DNA from: Trinickia sp. Y13
GTDB lineage: Bacteria > Pseudomonadota > Gammaproteobacteria > Burkholderiales > Burkholderiaceae
Length of the DNA: 64,000 nucleotides
Direction of reading: 5' to 3'
Assembly (NCBI RefSeq): GCF_029522115.1
Contig: NZ_JAKWFK010000008.1
Span: forward strand, 124,001-188,000
Under the pieces are notes generated by a model that saw nothing but the letters and a program-made list of their open reading frames with translations, was not told the DNA's origin and made no database searches. The first letter of the stretch is position 1. Every line of letters begins with the position of its first letter. Made by a program: the position numbers and the translations under genes. Below, piece by piece: positions 52,578 to 61,911 of this stretch.

Positions 52578-53792
52578 ATGAAGAAGGTCTTAACGGTATT
52601 CGGTACACGGCCTGAGGCAATCAAGATGGCGCCGTTGGTGAAAGCGCTCGCCGATGAAGAAAGCATCGACGCGAAAGTGTGCGTAACCGCACAACACCGC
52701 CAAATGCTCGATCAAGTATTGGATTTATTCGAGATCGTTCCCGATTTCGATCTCGACTTGATGCGAGAGGGCCAAACACTCGGCGATTTGACCTCCGGCA
52801 TCTTGCAATCGATCGGCACGGTGTACGACAAGTGGCAACCGGACGCCGTGCTCGTTCACGGCGATACGACTACGACGCTGGCAGCGAGCCTCGCGGCGTT
52901 TTATCGCTACATTCCGGTCGGGCACGTGGAAGCGGGGCTACGCACCGGCAATGTTTGGTCGCCGTGGCCTGAAGAGTTGAACCGGCGCGTCACCGATGCC
53001 GTTTCTTCCTGGCTCTTCGCACCCACGGAGCAGGCCAAGCACAACCTCTTCAGCGAAGGCGCGCCCGCCGCGCACGTCGTGCTGACCGGCAACACCGTGA
53101 TCGACGCGTTGCTTCACGTCAAACGCAAGCTCGAAGTCGACGCGCGGTTGAACGATTCGATCGCAGCGCACTATGGGTTTCTCGATTCTTCGCGCCGCCT
53201 GATTCTCGTCACCGGCCACCGGCGCGAAAGTTTCGGCGAACCGTTCAAACACTTTTGCGAAGCCCTGCGGCAAATCGCGCTCAAGTACGACGACGTGCAA
53301 CTGGTTTATCCGGTTCATTTGAATCCGAATGTGCGAACGCCTGTCAACGCCGTTCTGAGCGAAGTGCCAAACGTGCATCTGATCGATCCACAGGACTATT
53401 TGCCATTTGTCTACCTGATGTCCAAGGCGTATTTGATCATTACCGATTCAGGTGGCATTCAGGAAGAGGCGCCGGCGCTGGGAAAGCCGGTGCTCGTCAC
53501 GCGCGAAACGACGGAGCGTCCCGAGGCTGTTCGTGCGGGGACGGCTCGGCTCGTCGGCACGCAGACCGAGCGCATCGTATCGGAGGTAAGCGCACTGCTC
53601 GAGGACCACAGTCAGTACGTGGCCATGGCGCATGCCAACAATCCATACGGCGACGGACACGCAAGCGAGAGGATCGTCGATGCGATGATGACGATTCCCG
53701 CGGAAATTGCGGCGACGGCTCACGTTGCACCGCAGCCGGTGCTGTTGCACAACGCGATCGCATCGGGCTTGCAAGCCTTGCGCTCGGCTTGA
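52578..53792 (+). CDS. wecB: UDP-N-acetylglucosamine 2-epimerase (non-hydrolysing)
   Basis: Interconverts UDP-GlcNAc and UDP-ManNAc, giving the donor sugar for the polymer. It has 404 residues. Marks: [66 protein letters not shown] with UDP-contacting residues. GGGGGA directly upstream of ATG 52578. Being next to the NfrB-like gene supports a ManNAc-containing product, as in the N4 receptor glycan. Confidence 0.92.
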   Translation: MKKVLTVFGTRPEAIKMAPLVKALADEESIDAKVCVTAQHRQMLDQVLDLFEIVPDFDLDLMREGQTLGDLTSGILQSIGTVYDKWQPDAVLVHGDTTTTLAASLAAFYRYIPVGHVEAGLRTGNVWSPWPEELNRRVTDAVSSWLFAPTEQAKHNLFSEGAPAAHVVLTGNTVIDALLHVKRKLEVDARLNDSIAAHYGFLDSSRRLILVTGHRRESFGEPFKHFCEALRQIALKYDDVQLVYPVHLNPNVRTPVNAVLSEVPNVHLIDPQDYLPFVYLMSKAYLIITDSGGIQEEAPALGKPVLVTRETTERPEAVRAGTARLVGTQTERIVSEVSALLEDHSQYVAMAHANNPYGDGHASERIVDAMMTIPAEIAATAHVAPQPVLLHNAIASGLQALRSA

Positions 53793-53801
53793 TCGGCGGA
53801 C

Positions 53802-53847
53802 GCGAGGCAGCCTGCGATTCGCACTGCCTCGCGGAGCCTCCGCTTAT
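53802..53847 (+). terminator. Hairpin region after wecB, possible terminator
   Basis: GCGAGGCAG (53802-53810) and CTGCCTCGC (53824-53832) form a 9-bp stem. GCGG/CCGC and then TTATTT follow directly. If active, the NfrB-like gene needs its own promoter in the remaining 190 bases. Confidence 0.5.
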
Positions 53848-54039
53848 TTCCCATGCGGTAAATTTTTGCCGCCATTTCATTGACGCTCGTCTAAGCCGGC
53901 GCTTTCGATTCGCTGATCGATCCGGCCGGTTTTATTCGCCTGCTCGATTCGTCATCGACCGAATTTTCTGTGTGTGACGACGAACAGTCAATCAATGGTA
54001 TTCGCCATACGATAAATGCGCGAATGTTAAAAGCGGCTG

Positions 54040-55992
54040 GTGGAAATGCACGCAATATCGATGTGGGGTTGGTATCTGGACGGACTGAATGCCGTTGCCA
54101 TGGCTACGGCGATCATCATATTCGTCAGCACGATCGACGATCTATTCCTAGACGGCTATTACTGGTTGTTCGAAATCAAACGCTGGCTGCGCCGTGAACC
54201 GAACACGAGCGTCGATGCCAACGCGTTGCGCGCGCTGGACGAGCGTTACCTAGCGATCATGGTCCCGGCATGGAAGGAGTACGACGTCATAGCCAAGATG
54301 ATCGAGAACACGCTCGCGACGATGGAGTACGAGCGTTACATCATCTTTGCCGGCACCTATCAAAACGACGCAGAGACCACGGCCGAGGTAGACCGGATGG
54401 TGCGGCGTCACCCTGGGCGAGTCGTACGCGCGGCTGTCCTCAATGACGGGCCTACGTGCAAGGCCGATTGCCTCAATTGGATCGTCGCCGCCATTCGCCG
54501 CTATGAGAAGGCCCACCATATCGAATTCGCCGGCGTGATCATGCACGATTGCGAGGACGTCATTCACCCCATCGAACTCAAGTACTTCAACTACGCGATC
54601 GGCGATTACGATTTAGTGCAGTTGCCTGTGCTGTCTCTACCGCGGAAATGGAACGAGTTCGTGGCCGGCACGTATATGGACGACTTCAGCGAAACGCATC
54701 AAAAGGACATGCCATCGCGACAGTTGCTCACCGGCATCGTGCCGGGTGCGGGCGTTGCGTCGTGTTATAGCCGGCGCGCGATCGAGGCAGCTTCGGTCGA
54801 GCGCGACGGCAAGCCCTTCAATACGACGACGCTGACCGAGGATTACGACTTCAGCTTCCGGTTGCGCGAACTCGGGATGAAAGAGACCTTCGCTCGCTTT
54901 CCGATCGCCGAAGTCGTCCTCGAGCAAGTGCGCCGACATCGCCAGCGCTTCGCGACGGCGCGCAACCTGCTTGCGACGCGCGAGTACTTTCCGAGCACGC
55001 TGCGCACGGCATACCGGCAACGCACGCGCTGGATCCTAGGCATTTCGTTTCAAGGGTGGCAGCAGCTTGGGTGGAGGGGGAACTGGCGCGACCGCTACAT
55101 GTTCTTTCGCGACAGAAAAGGGATGGTGACCTCCCTGATTTCCATCGTTGCCTATGCGGTCTTGATCAACTACCTATCGGTGGCGCTCATGCGAGCGACC
55201 GGCATCGCTCCGCCGAGCGCCGCGCATCGAGCGCTGGTAGGCGCTTCGCTGGCGCCGCTGTTGGGGCTGAACAGCGCCTTGCTCGCTTTGCGGCTCACCG
55301 AACGCTTTTACTTCGTGGCGAAGCTGAACGGCATGCTGCAAGGCGTGCTGTCGCTGCCCAGATTGTTCGTCAACAACCTCATCAACTTCCTGGCCGTCTG
55401 TCGAGCCTGGCGGATCTTCATCCATCACCTCATTACAGGCAAGCCGATCGCGTGGGACAAGACGAGCCACACGTATCTCTCGAACGATCAGTTGGGTAAA
55501 GAGCGCCGCAAGCTCGGCGAGATTCTCGTCGAGTGGGGTGTCATCACGCCAGCTCTGGTCGATGCTTGTCTTGAGCGCCAAGCGACGTGCGGCAAGCGGC
55601 TCGGTGAGCTACTGCTCGAAAGCGATGCGGTGAGTCCCGAGTCGCTTGCCGATGCGCTAGCCGAGCAAGCTGAGTTGCCGCGCGTGAGCTTAGCCAATGT
55701 CGTCGCGGGACGGTTCAAGGCGACGCTTGCGACGGAGCTGCAGCAGACTTATCGAGCCATACCATTTTCGACGGCGGACGACGGCACCCTGAACGTCGCT
55801 GTCGGCAGTCCCCTCACGGAAGACGAGCGAGAGACCGTCAAACGAGCCGCGGGCTGCAACGTCGCGTACTTCGTGGCGAGCGACGCTGAGATCGCATCCG
55901 AGCTCGCGCGCCGTGCGCGTTTCTCGGAAGGCGATCGCGGCGGCGACGCCGCACGTCGCGCCGCGTCGTCGACTCATCCGGGGGAATGCTAA
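54040..55992 (+). CDS. nfrB: NfrB-like processive glycosyltransferase with C-terminal MshEN c-di-GMP-binding domain
   Basis: Inner-membrane GT2 synthase, 650 residues, predicted to polymerise and export an N-acetylmannosamine-type glycan. Membrane helix near 15-32. GT2 residues: VMIHDCED-like acidic site (HDCEDV, residues 169-174), TEDYDFSF near 267, and QRTRW near 327, the processive set. More helices lie at about 350-470. Residues 491-625 are an MshEN domain: KLGEILVEWGVITPALVD, then RLGELLLESDAVSPESLAD. These are two 24-residue motifs, the second with Asp where Gly is usual. In E. coli NfrB this domain binds c-di-GMP and activates synthesis. Start GTG 54040 is uncertain; ATG 54046 or 54061 possible. 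Confidence 0.85.
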   Translation: MEMHAISMWGWYLDGLNAVAMATAIIIFVSTIDDLFLDGYYWLFEIKRWLRREPNTSVDANALRALDERYLAIMVPAWKEYDVIAKMIENTLATMEYERYIIFAGTYQNDAETTAEVDRMVRRHPGRVVRAAVLNDGPTCKADCLNWIVAAIRRYEKAHHIEFAGVIMHDCEDVIHPIELKYFNYAIGDYDLVQLPVLSLPRKWNEFVAGTYMDDFSETHQKDMPSRQLLTGIVPGAGVASCYSRRAIEAASVERDGKPFNTTTLTEDYDFSFRLRELGMKETFARFPIAEVVLEQVRRHRQRFATARNLLATREYFPSTLRTAYRQRTRWILGISFQGWQQLGWRGNWRDRYMFFRDRKGMVTSLISIVAYAVLINYLSVALMRATGIAPPSAAHRALVGASLAPLLGLNSALLALRLTERFYFVAKLNGMLQGVLSLPRLFVNNLINFLAVCRAWRIFIHHLITGKPIAWDKTSHTYLSNDQLGKERRKLGEILVEWGVITPALVDACLERQATCGKRLGELLLESDAVSPESLADALAEQAELPRVSLANVVAGRFKATLATELQQTYRAIPFSTADDGTLNVAVGSPLTEDERETVKRAAGCNVAYFVASDAEIASELARRARFSEGDRGGDAARRAASSTHPGEC

Positions 55993-57677
55993 TGAAACGC
56001 GCCGCATCCAAGCGAGCGAAGCGCCTGCGCGCATTCGTTCGCACGGGCGGGCTCGCGGCCTTTGCCGCGCTCGCCTTACACGCAAATTGTTCTTGGGCGC
56101 AGCCTTTGACGCCGCGCGCGTATCGTCTGGCCGACTCCGCCTACAAAGCGATCGCGGCCGGCGATTTGCCACGGGCGGAAGACTACGCGTCCAAGGCGCT
56201 ACGCGCGCAACCGTCGAGTTTGCAACTGAACCTATTGATGCTCGATGTCTACATTCGCGAGGGCAAAATCGACGCGGCCGACGTGCAAGCCGATGCGTTG
56301 ATGAAGCGCTATCCGAACGATGGCAACGTCCTCGCACAACATGGCTTCCTGCAGCAAAAGCAACAGCGGTACGACTTGGCCGCCGACGATTTCTCGGCTG
56401 CGCTCGTCAAGGGACAGTGGGACGACGCGCAGCAACGCAACCTTCGACTCGCCTGGGCCGACAGCGCGCTGATGGCGCATCGGCCGGAGCAAGCGGCACA
56501 GGCATTGGCGCCGATCGAACACGATCCCGACGTCGCCGTGCAACTGCGTGTTGCGCAACTGCATTTGCGCAACGGCGACCGCAAAGGCGCGCTGGCGGCA
56601 GCGCAACTTGCGCAGGCGAACGCGGTATCCGACGACGACAAGAAAAGCGCCGCGGCGCTGATCGAGTACGCCGAGCAGCCCGAGCCCGATCCTCGCAACG
56701 AGCAAGCGCAAAAGACACTGCAACGCGCGTACGACTTGCTGCGGGAAAACAAGGACAGCGAGGCGCTCGTCGAATTTCAGAAGGGCTTCGCATTGGGCGG
56801 AGGCAACGCCGGCAACTATGCCGACGCGGGCTACGCAGCCAAACGCTCCGGCGAGAACGACGATGCCGTGAAGCTATTCGAGGCGAGCCTCGATGCGGAC
56901 GATCACGAGCACGCGTTCGACGCACAACGGCGTTTCGGTTATCGCCGCGAGGTGCAGCAACTCGAACGGACCTGGGGCTTCGTTCTGAGCTTGCCGTATC
57001 AAGTCTCGGCGTTCTCGTATCAAGGCACCGTCAGCGTCTTGCAACCGGGCATCGAAGCGTATTGGCAGCCGCCGAAGATCGGCTATCGAAACGGCCGCAT
57101 CTTGCAGTTCTTCGTGCGCGGCTATGGCACGGCATACGACGGATCCGGCAACGTCACGGGGCTGCCTACGCTGCAAGGATCGGTCGGTGCGCGCTATAAA
57201 CCGCTCGTCGATCAGAACCTGGTATTGAGTGCCGAACGCCTCGTCAGATTGGGCAGCCTGTCGCAAAACGATTGGCTCTTGCGCATGGGGTATTCCTCGG
57301 AAGCGGGCAACGATTTGCGCGTGACGGAGCCGAGCTGGCGCGCCTGGCAAGTGTATGCGGAGGCCGATTACTTTCTGCACCAAGGCCGTTACATTTTGTA
57401 TTCCCAGTTACGATACGGACACACGTGGGCGGTGCCCGCCATCAGCGATCGTCTGACGGTATACCCCCACGTTGCGCTCATTTTCGACCACGACAGCAAG
57501 GCGCAAGATCGCACGGCAATCAGCGTAGGGCCCGGTGTGCAGTTCCGGTTCTGGTTCCGCGAGCACCACTACAGTGCGCCGGCGAGCTACGCCGACCTGA
57601 CGGTGCAGTACCATATCCCCCTGACATCGGCGGCCCGAGCTCGCGGGCTCGCTGCACAATTGACGCTGTGGTACTAG
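55992..57677 (+). CDS. nfrA: NfrA-like outer-membrane export porin with TPR repeats
   Basis: Outer-membrane partner of NfrB, 561 residues. Signal peptide (RTGGLAAFAALALHANCSWA). Residues about 45-310 are TPR-like helices (YRLADSAYKAIAAGDLPRAEDYASKALRA and further repeats), for periplasmic guidance. The last 240 residues are beta-barrel (FRFWFREHHYSAPASYADL to AAQLTLWY, ending in an aromatic). E. coli NfrA is the phage N4 receptor. ATG 55992 overlaps the nfrB stop by one base; GGGGGAA is upstream. Confidence 0.85.
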   Translation: MKRAASKRAKRLRAFVRTGGLAAFAALALHANCSWAQPLTPRAYRLADSAYKAIAAGDLPRAEDYASKALRAQPSSLQLNLLMLDVYIREGKIDAADVQADALMKRYPNDGNVLAQHGFLQQKQQRYDLAADDFSAALVKGQWDDAQQRNLRLAWADSALMAHRPEQAAQALAPIEHDPDVAVQLRVAQLHLRNGDRKGALAAAQLAQANAVSDDDKKSAAALIEYAEQPEPDPRNEQAQKTLQRAYDLLRENKDSEALVEFQKGFALGGGNAGNYADAGYAAKRSGENDDAVKLFEASLDADDHEHAFDAQRRFGYRREVQQLERTWGFVLSLPYQVSAFSYQGTVSVLQPGIEAYWQPPKIGYRNGRILQFFVRGYGTAYDGSGNVTGLPTLQGSVGARYKPLVDQNLVLSAERLVRLGSLSQNDWLLRMGYSSEAGNDLRVTEPSWRAWQVYAEADYFLHQGRYILYSQLRYGHTWAVPAISDRLTVYPHVALIFDHDSKAQDRTAISVGPGVQFRFWFREHHYSAPASYADLTVQYHIPLTSAARARGLAAQLTLWY

Positions 57678-57689
57678 GCGGAGGCCATC

Positions 57690-58610
57690 ATGTTGCGCTT
57701 CGCGCGAAGCCGAAGCTGGCGCTCATCGCGGCGCAGCGGTCGCGCCCGCTCGAGGTGCCGCTTGGCGGCGATCAGCCTCTTATGCGCCGGTGTCACGCTT
57801 ACGGCTTCGTGCGCGAACATGGCAAGCGATAGCCGAGTGCAAGGTATCGTGTGGCAAATCGACAATGCCACGGCGCGTCCGGCAGGTGATTGGGAGCTGC
57901 TCGGCGTGCGTCAGTTGTTGATTCAATGGATCGTCGTCGACGATACGGCGTTCGTGCCGAACCTCGGCTTGCCGACGGCGGCGAACATGCCGGATTGGGC
58001 TCGTATCGGCCGTGAGCCTTGGGCGAAGGATGTGGTGCTTGGTCTGGCCGGTTATGCGGACGAGAATCGGGCCCGAGCGAATGTCGAGCATTTGGCGAGG
58101 CTGTCGGCGCGAATCGCGGACGCGCCGCTGCCGTTGCATGTCACGGGGTATTACTTCCCTGTCGAAGTCGATCCCAGTTGGACCGATGCCCGCAAGCTCG
58201 CGTCGCTGCTGCGCGATTTGCCGCGTCCCCTATGGATTTCCGTGTACGACCGCTCCAATGTCGGAGGGAAGACGCTCGCCGATTGGTTGACGTCATGGCT
58301 GCCGTCGGATATCGGCGTTTTCTTTCAGGACGGATGCGGCGTTTACGCGCGTGTGCCGTCGGTCACGCGCGAATATCTCGATGCCTTATCGGCCAAGCTC
58401 GGCAGCGATCGCGTTCGCGTTATCGCGGAGGCGTTTCGCCCCAATGAGCAAGGCGGCTTTCGCGCCGCGACCGCCGACGAATTGCGGCAGCAACTCGCGG
58501 CGTATCGCGGCTATTCCGTCTACCTGTTCGACGGGCCGCATTACGTGTCGAACGATCTGACGAAAGCGTTGGCGCCGCGCGCCGCTCGCCGGCGCGCGGC
58601 CGCTCCCTGA
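57690..58610 (+). CDS. DUF4434/glycoside-hydrolase-like predicted lipoprotein
   Basis: A 306-residue exported protein. Arg-rich n-region, hydrophobic LAAISLLCAGVTL and lipobox-like TASC at about residue 40, so probably a lipoprotein. The mature part (VQGIVWQIDNATARPAGDWELLG and PSDIGVFFQDGCGVYARVP) resembles TIM-barrel DUF4434 proteins found beside polysaccharide export systems. Catalytic residues not assignable. 12 bases after nfrA. Possible role: trimming or holding the polymer at the outer membrane. Confidence 0.65.
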   Translation: MLRFARSRSWRSSRRSGRARSRCRLAAISLLCAGVTLTASCANMASDSRVQGIVWQIDNATARPAGDWELLGVRQLLIQWIVVDDTAFVPNLGLPTAANMPDWARIGREPWAKDVVLGLAGYADENRARANVEHLARLSARIADAPLPLHVTGYYFPVEVDPSWTDARKLASLLRDLPRPLWISVYDRSNVGGKTLADWLTSWLPSDIGVFFQDGCGVYARVPSVTREYLDALSAKLGSDRVRVIAEAFRPNEQGGFRAATADELRQQLAAYRGYSVYLFDGPHYVSNDLTKALAPRAARRRAAAP

Positions 58611-58620
58611 AGGCAACGGA

Positions 58621-59592
58621 TCAGGAGGGGGCTTTCAGGTTGATGATGGTGTCGCGAAGCAATTGAAAGTACTTGCTGGTCGAATACGGCAGCATTTCCT
58701 CAGCGTAATACCACCAGAAGAAGCCCCCGATGAACTTCGGATCGTTCATCGTGTTCACCATCGGGTAGTACGTCTTGATCATGTTCGATTGGACCGACCA
58801 AGGCGCCGCCGTATCCGAGGTACCGATTTCGCCGAAACCGACCTTCGCGTTCGGGAACAGGCTCTCCAACGCCGCGAAGTCGTTCTTCCACGACGGCGTC
58901 AGGCCCGAGCAATCCTGATACGGGTAGTAGCTGAACAGCGCGTAGTCCGCGCCGTTACGCACGGTCGACGAAAGGAACTGCGTCGGCCACGTGCGCCAGT
59001 TGTCCATCGGCAATTCCCAGCAGTTGTTACCCGCCGGATCTTGGTTGTAGTACAGGGTCACGGCTACTTTGCCGCCCGCACCCTTCACAACGTTGTATGC
59101 CGACTGAACCATCTGACCGATCTGCTGCTCTTCGGTCGTCGCGGTGGAGGTCGGGCCCTTCGAATCGGCGCGAAGCCATTCGCCGTTGATTTCGTTCGCA
59201 ATTTCCCACACGTCAACGTTTGCGCCCAAGGTCGAAACGAGTTCCTTGGTTCGCGCGGTATACGCCGTCAGATTGGTTGGGAAGTAATACGAGTCATAGA
59301 TTTCGCCCATCACGTAAGCGTACTGATGCAGCTTGACGATGTAGGGGTAGTAGTCCGCTGCCGACGTGCCCGGATCGAACACCACGCGAACGGTGGGCCG
59401 GTAGGGAAGATTTTGCAGGGAGGTGATGATTTTATTGAACTTGCTCAGGTCGTCGAGGGTCACGCCGTAAATCGGCGCTTTCGGCGTTTCGACCTGCGCG
59501 TGCGCGGATTGCGCGAAAGGTAAGGACATTGCGCACGCGAAGAGCGCACTGGCGGCTAGTTTGGAGAAGATTTTAAATCGTCTGAACGTCAC
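58621..59592 (-). CDS. Secreted glycoside hydrolase, clan GH-A-like
   Basis: Exported 323-residue protein (signal peptide ends SAHAQ near residue 33). A TIM-barrel glycosidase of clan A type: acid/base Glu134 in WEIANEING and nucleophile Glu255 in VGFGEIGTS. Transcribed towards the nfrA cluster and ending 10 bases from it. Probably an endo-glycosidase that cuts the cluster's own glycan, for length control or release, similar to hydrolases of Pel and Psl systems. Family and substrate inferred. Its promoter should be in 59593-59828. Confidence 0.78.
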   Translation of the reverse strand: MTFRRFKIFSKLAASALFACAMSLPFAQSAHAQVETPKAPIYGVTLDDLSKFNKIITSLQNLPYRPTVRVVFDPGTSAADYYPYIVKLHQYAYVMGEIYDSYYFPTNLTAYTARTKELVSTLGANVDVWEIANEINGEWLRADSKGPTSTATTEEQQIGQMVQSAYNVVKGAGGKVAVTLYYNQDPAGNNCWELPMDNWRTWPTQFLSSTVRNGADYALFSYYPYQDCSGLTPSWKNDFAALESLFPNAKVGFGEIGTSDTAAPWSVQSNMIKTYYPMVNTMNDPKFIGGFFWWYYAEEMLPYSTSKYFQLLRDTIINLKAPS

Positions 59593-59793
59593 GTCTCTTC
59601 CTCAGGGGTCGGTTGAAAGAAGCGCGATGTTACATGGAAATAAATACTAATTATCCGACGATAGGCGACGTATTCGTGTGATGGATTGACGTGAAAAAAG
59701 TTGTGCGCGCAACCGTTTGCCCCGTTTCGGCAGGCGCCGAACGGGGCGATTCGATGTGGGATCGGAATGGGGGATGAGCGCCGGGTAGGCATA

Positions 59794-59820
59794 TCGAAGC
59801 GGCAGAAATTGCCGCTTCGA
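59794..59820. terminator. Perfect 11-bp hairpin after the DapA-family gene
   Basis: TCGAAGCGGCA (59794-59804) and TGCCGCTTCGA (59810-59820) enclose GAAAT, 9 bases past the stop at 59829. No T-run on the minus strand; probable 3'-end structure. Confidence 0.55.
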
Positions 59821-59828
59821 TGGGAGGC

Positions 59829-60734
59829 TTAAAGCGAGGGCAATGCGGGGCGCGATTCGATAGACTTGCGAATCAACTGCTCGACTGCTTTGCGTTCTTC
59901 TCCGACGAGCGGCAAGCGGGGCGGGCGTACCGGTTCAGTGCCGAGGCCGACGATCGCTTCCGCGAGCTTGATGTTCTGCACGAGCTTGGACGAAACGTCG
60001 AGCGCGAGCAGCGGCGCGAACCAGCGGTACAGGGTCCGCGCTTCTTCGATACGCCCCGCCTGCACGAGCCGATAAATCGCCACCGTTTCGTGCGGAAACG
60101 CACAGACAAGCCCAGCAACCCAACCGTGCGCGCCCATTAACATCGCTTCCATCGCGAGGTTGTCGACTCCGCAGAAAATCGCATAACGCTCGCCGACCGC
60201 ATTGAACAAGTCGGTCACGCGGCGCACGTCGCCGCAGGACTCCTTGATTGCCACGATCTTCGGTTCGTCCGCGATTTCCTTGAACATGTCGGGCGTCATA
60301 TCGACGCCGTAGGCAAGCGGATTGTTGTAGATCATCAGCGGTAGCGGACTGGCCGTGGCCACCATGCGGAAGTGATTGATCGTTTCGCGCCGGTCTGACA
60401 AGTAGCGCAGGCCGGGAAGCACCATGTAGCCGGCGGCGCCGTGGTCAGCGGCGCGTTTGGCCTGACGGCATCCATCAAGCGTGCTGTCTTCGGCAATCGT
60501 CAGCAACACTGGCACCCGGCCGCGTGCAGCGTCCACCGCGATATCGAGCACTTCGAGCTTTTCGTCGAGCGAAAGCGTGGACGCTTCGCCGAGCGATCCG
60601 CAGACGATGATGCCGTCCACGCCGGCGTCGATCTGCGCTTCGATATTCTTCTTCGTCCACTCACGGTCTATGCTGAAATCTTCGTGAAACTTCGTCGTGA
60701 CGGCGGGCATGACGCCTTGCCAGACTGGTGCCAT
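59829..60734 (-). CDS. DapA-family deaminase, likely pyrroline-4-hydroxy-2-carboxylate deaminase
   Basis: A 301-residue DHDPS-fold lyase. Schiff-base Lys in VAIKESCGD, Tyr in YNNPLAYG, and GSLGEASTLS at the substrate loop. In hydroxyproline catabolism this type of enzyme turns 1-pyrroline-4-hydroxy-2-carboxylate into 2,5-dioxopentanoate (alpha-ketoglutarate semialdehyde). Start 60734 (MAPVWQGVMPAV) chosen over 60878, which would include upstream DNA. Divergent from hypE across 200 bases with a perfect inverted repeat. Confidence 0.85.
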   Translation of the reverse strand: MAPVWQGVMPAVTTKFHEDFSIDREWTKKNIEAQIDAGVDGIIVCGSLGEASTLSLDEKLEVLDIAVDAARGRVPVLLTIAEDSTLDGCRQAKRAADHGAAGYMVLPGLRYLSDRRETINHFRMVATASPLPLMIYNNPLAYGVDMTPDMFKEIADEPKIVAIKESCGDVRRVTDLFNAVGERYAIFCGVDNLAMEAMLMGAHGWVAGLVCAFPHETVAIYRLVQAGRIEEARTLYRWFAPLLALDVSSKLVQNIKLAEAIVGLGTEPVRPPRLPLVGEERKAVEQLIRKSIESRPALPSL

Positions 60735-60824
60735 TTCGGTTCTCCAAATGCGGTCGATGAGCAAATTGCGAGAGCAGTGTAGGGCGCGGTAAGAATCGCG
60801 TCTTGCGTCGTTCCCGCATTGGCG

Positions 60825-60878
60825 ATGACGATTTCGGCACAGCGCGAAGGCGCTAGAAGAGTATGCCGAAATCGTCAT
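60825..60878. promoter_or_regulatory. Perfect 15-bp inverted repeat between the two hydroxyproline transcription units
   Basis: ATGACGATTTCGGCA (60825-60839) and TGCCGAAATCGTCAT (60864-60878) are exact reverse complements. The 24-base spacer holds AGCGC-GAAG-GCGCT, itself a hairpin. It is 55 bases before hypE and 90 before the deaminase gene. Possible operator for a regulator of both units. Confidence 0.6.
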
Positions 60879-60933
60879 GCCGAACGCGCAGCCGCGCCAA
60901 GACGCGCAGGCTTGGCGTTTCTACCATTGCCGC

Positions 60934-61911
60934 ATGAAAACCATCCATATCATCGATTCCCATACAGGCGGCGAACCGACGCGTCTCGTGATCGCGGGCG
61001 GCCCCGACTTGGGCAACGGCCCGCTCTCCGAGCGGCTCGAGATCTTGCGCACGCGCCACGACGATTGGCGCGCAAGCGTCGTCACGGAGCCGCGCGGTTC
61101 CGATGTGATGGTCGGCGCATTGCTGTGCGAACCCTTCGATGCGAGTTGTGCGGCGGGGGTCATCTTCTTCAACAATGTCGGCTATCTGGGCATGTGCGGA
61201 CACGGCACGATCGGCCTCGTGGCGTCGCTCGGGTTCATGGGGCGGCTCTCGCCGGGACCGCATCGCATCGAGACGCCGGTCGGCATCGTCGAAGCGACCC
61301 TGAATGAAGACCGCAGCGTTTCGGTGCGCAACGTCCCCGCCTATCGGTACCGGCGCGACGTTGCCGTCGAGGTGCCGGGGGCGGGGACGCTCATCGGCGA
61401 TATCGCTTGGGGCGGCAATTGGTTCTTTCTCGTCGCCGACCATGGACGCACACTCGAACCCTCGAACATCGGCGCGCTCACGGCCTTCACGCATGACATC
61501 CGCGAAGCGTTGATTCGACAAGGCGTGACGGGGGCCGAGGGCGCGCTCATCGATCACATCGAGTTGTTCGCGCACGGCCAAGAAGCCGGCATCGATAGCC
61601 GCAGCTTCGTGCTGTGCCCGGGCGATGCATACGACCGCTCGCCGTGCGGTACCGGAACGAGCGCCAAGCTCGCGTGCCTGGCCGCCGACGGCAAGCTCGC
61701 ACCGGGCGCTCGATGGCGTCAGCAAAGCATCATCGGCAGCGTCTTCGAGGCGACCTATACGACGCTCGGCCCGGTTGACGGATTGCCGCCCCAGATCGAG
61801 GCGATCGAACCGACGATCACCGGCCGCGCGCACATCATGGCCGAGGGTCGACTGCTGTTCGAAGCGGACGATCCGTTCGCCGTCGGCATTCCCGGCACGC
61901 ACCCCGTATGA
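60934..61911 (+). CDS. hypE: 4-hydroxyproline 2-epimerase (trans-4-hydroxy-L-proline to cis-4-hydroxy-D-proline)
   Basis: First step of hydroxyproline catabolism. It has 325 residues of the proline racemase family. The two catalytic Cys are present: Cys88 in GMCGHGTIG and Cys238 in [10 protein letters not shown], so it is an epimerase and not the dehydratase that has Thr at the second site. Start 60934 ([15 protein letters not shown]). The stop overlaps the next gene as ATGA. Confidence 0.93.
   Translation: MKTIHIIDSHTGGEPTRLVIAGGPDLGNGPLSERLEILRTRHDDWRASVVTEPRGSDVMVGALLCEPFDASCAAGVIFFNNVGYLGMCGHGTIGLVASLGFMGRLSPGPHRIETPVGIVEATLNEDRSVSVRNVPAYRYRRDVAVEVPGAGTLIGDIAWGGNWFFLVADHGRTLEPSNIGALTAFTHDIREALIRQGVTGAEGALIDHIELFAHGQEAGIDSRSFVLCPGDAYDRSPCGTGTSAKLACLAADGKLAPGARWRQQSIIGSVFEATYTTLGPVDGLPPQIEAIEPTITGRAHIMAEGRLLFEADDPFAVGIPGTHPV

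Noticed and set aside
55913-57199. A 428-residue plus-strand frame overlapping the NfrA-like gene
   Set aside because: Arg-rich, no domain and wrong frame relative to the clear TPR/barrel protein; shadow.
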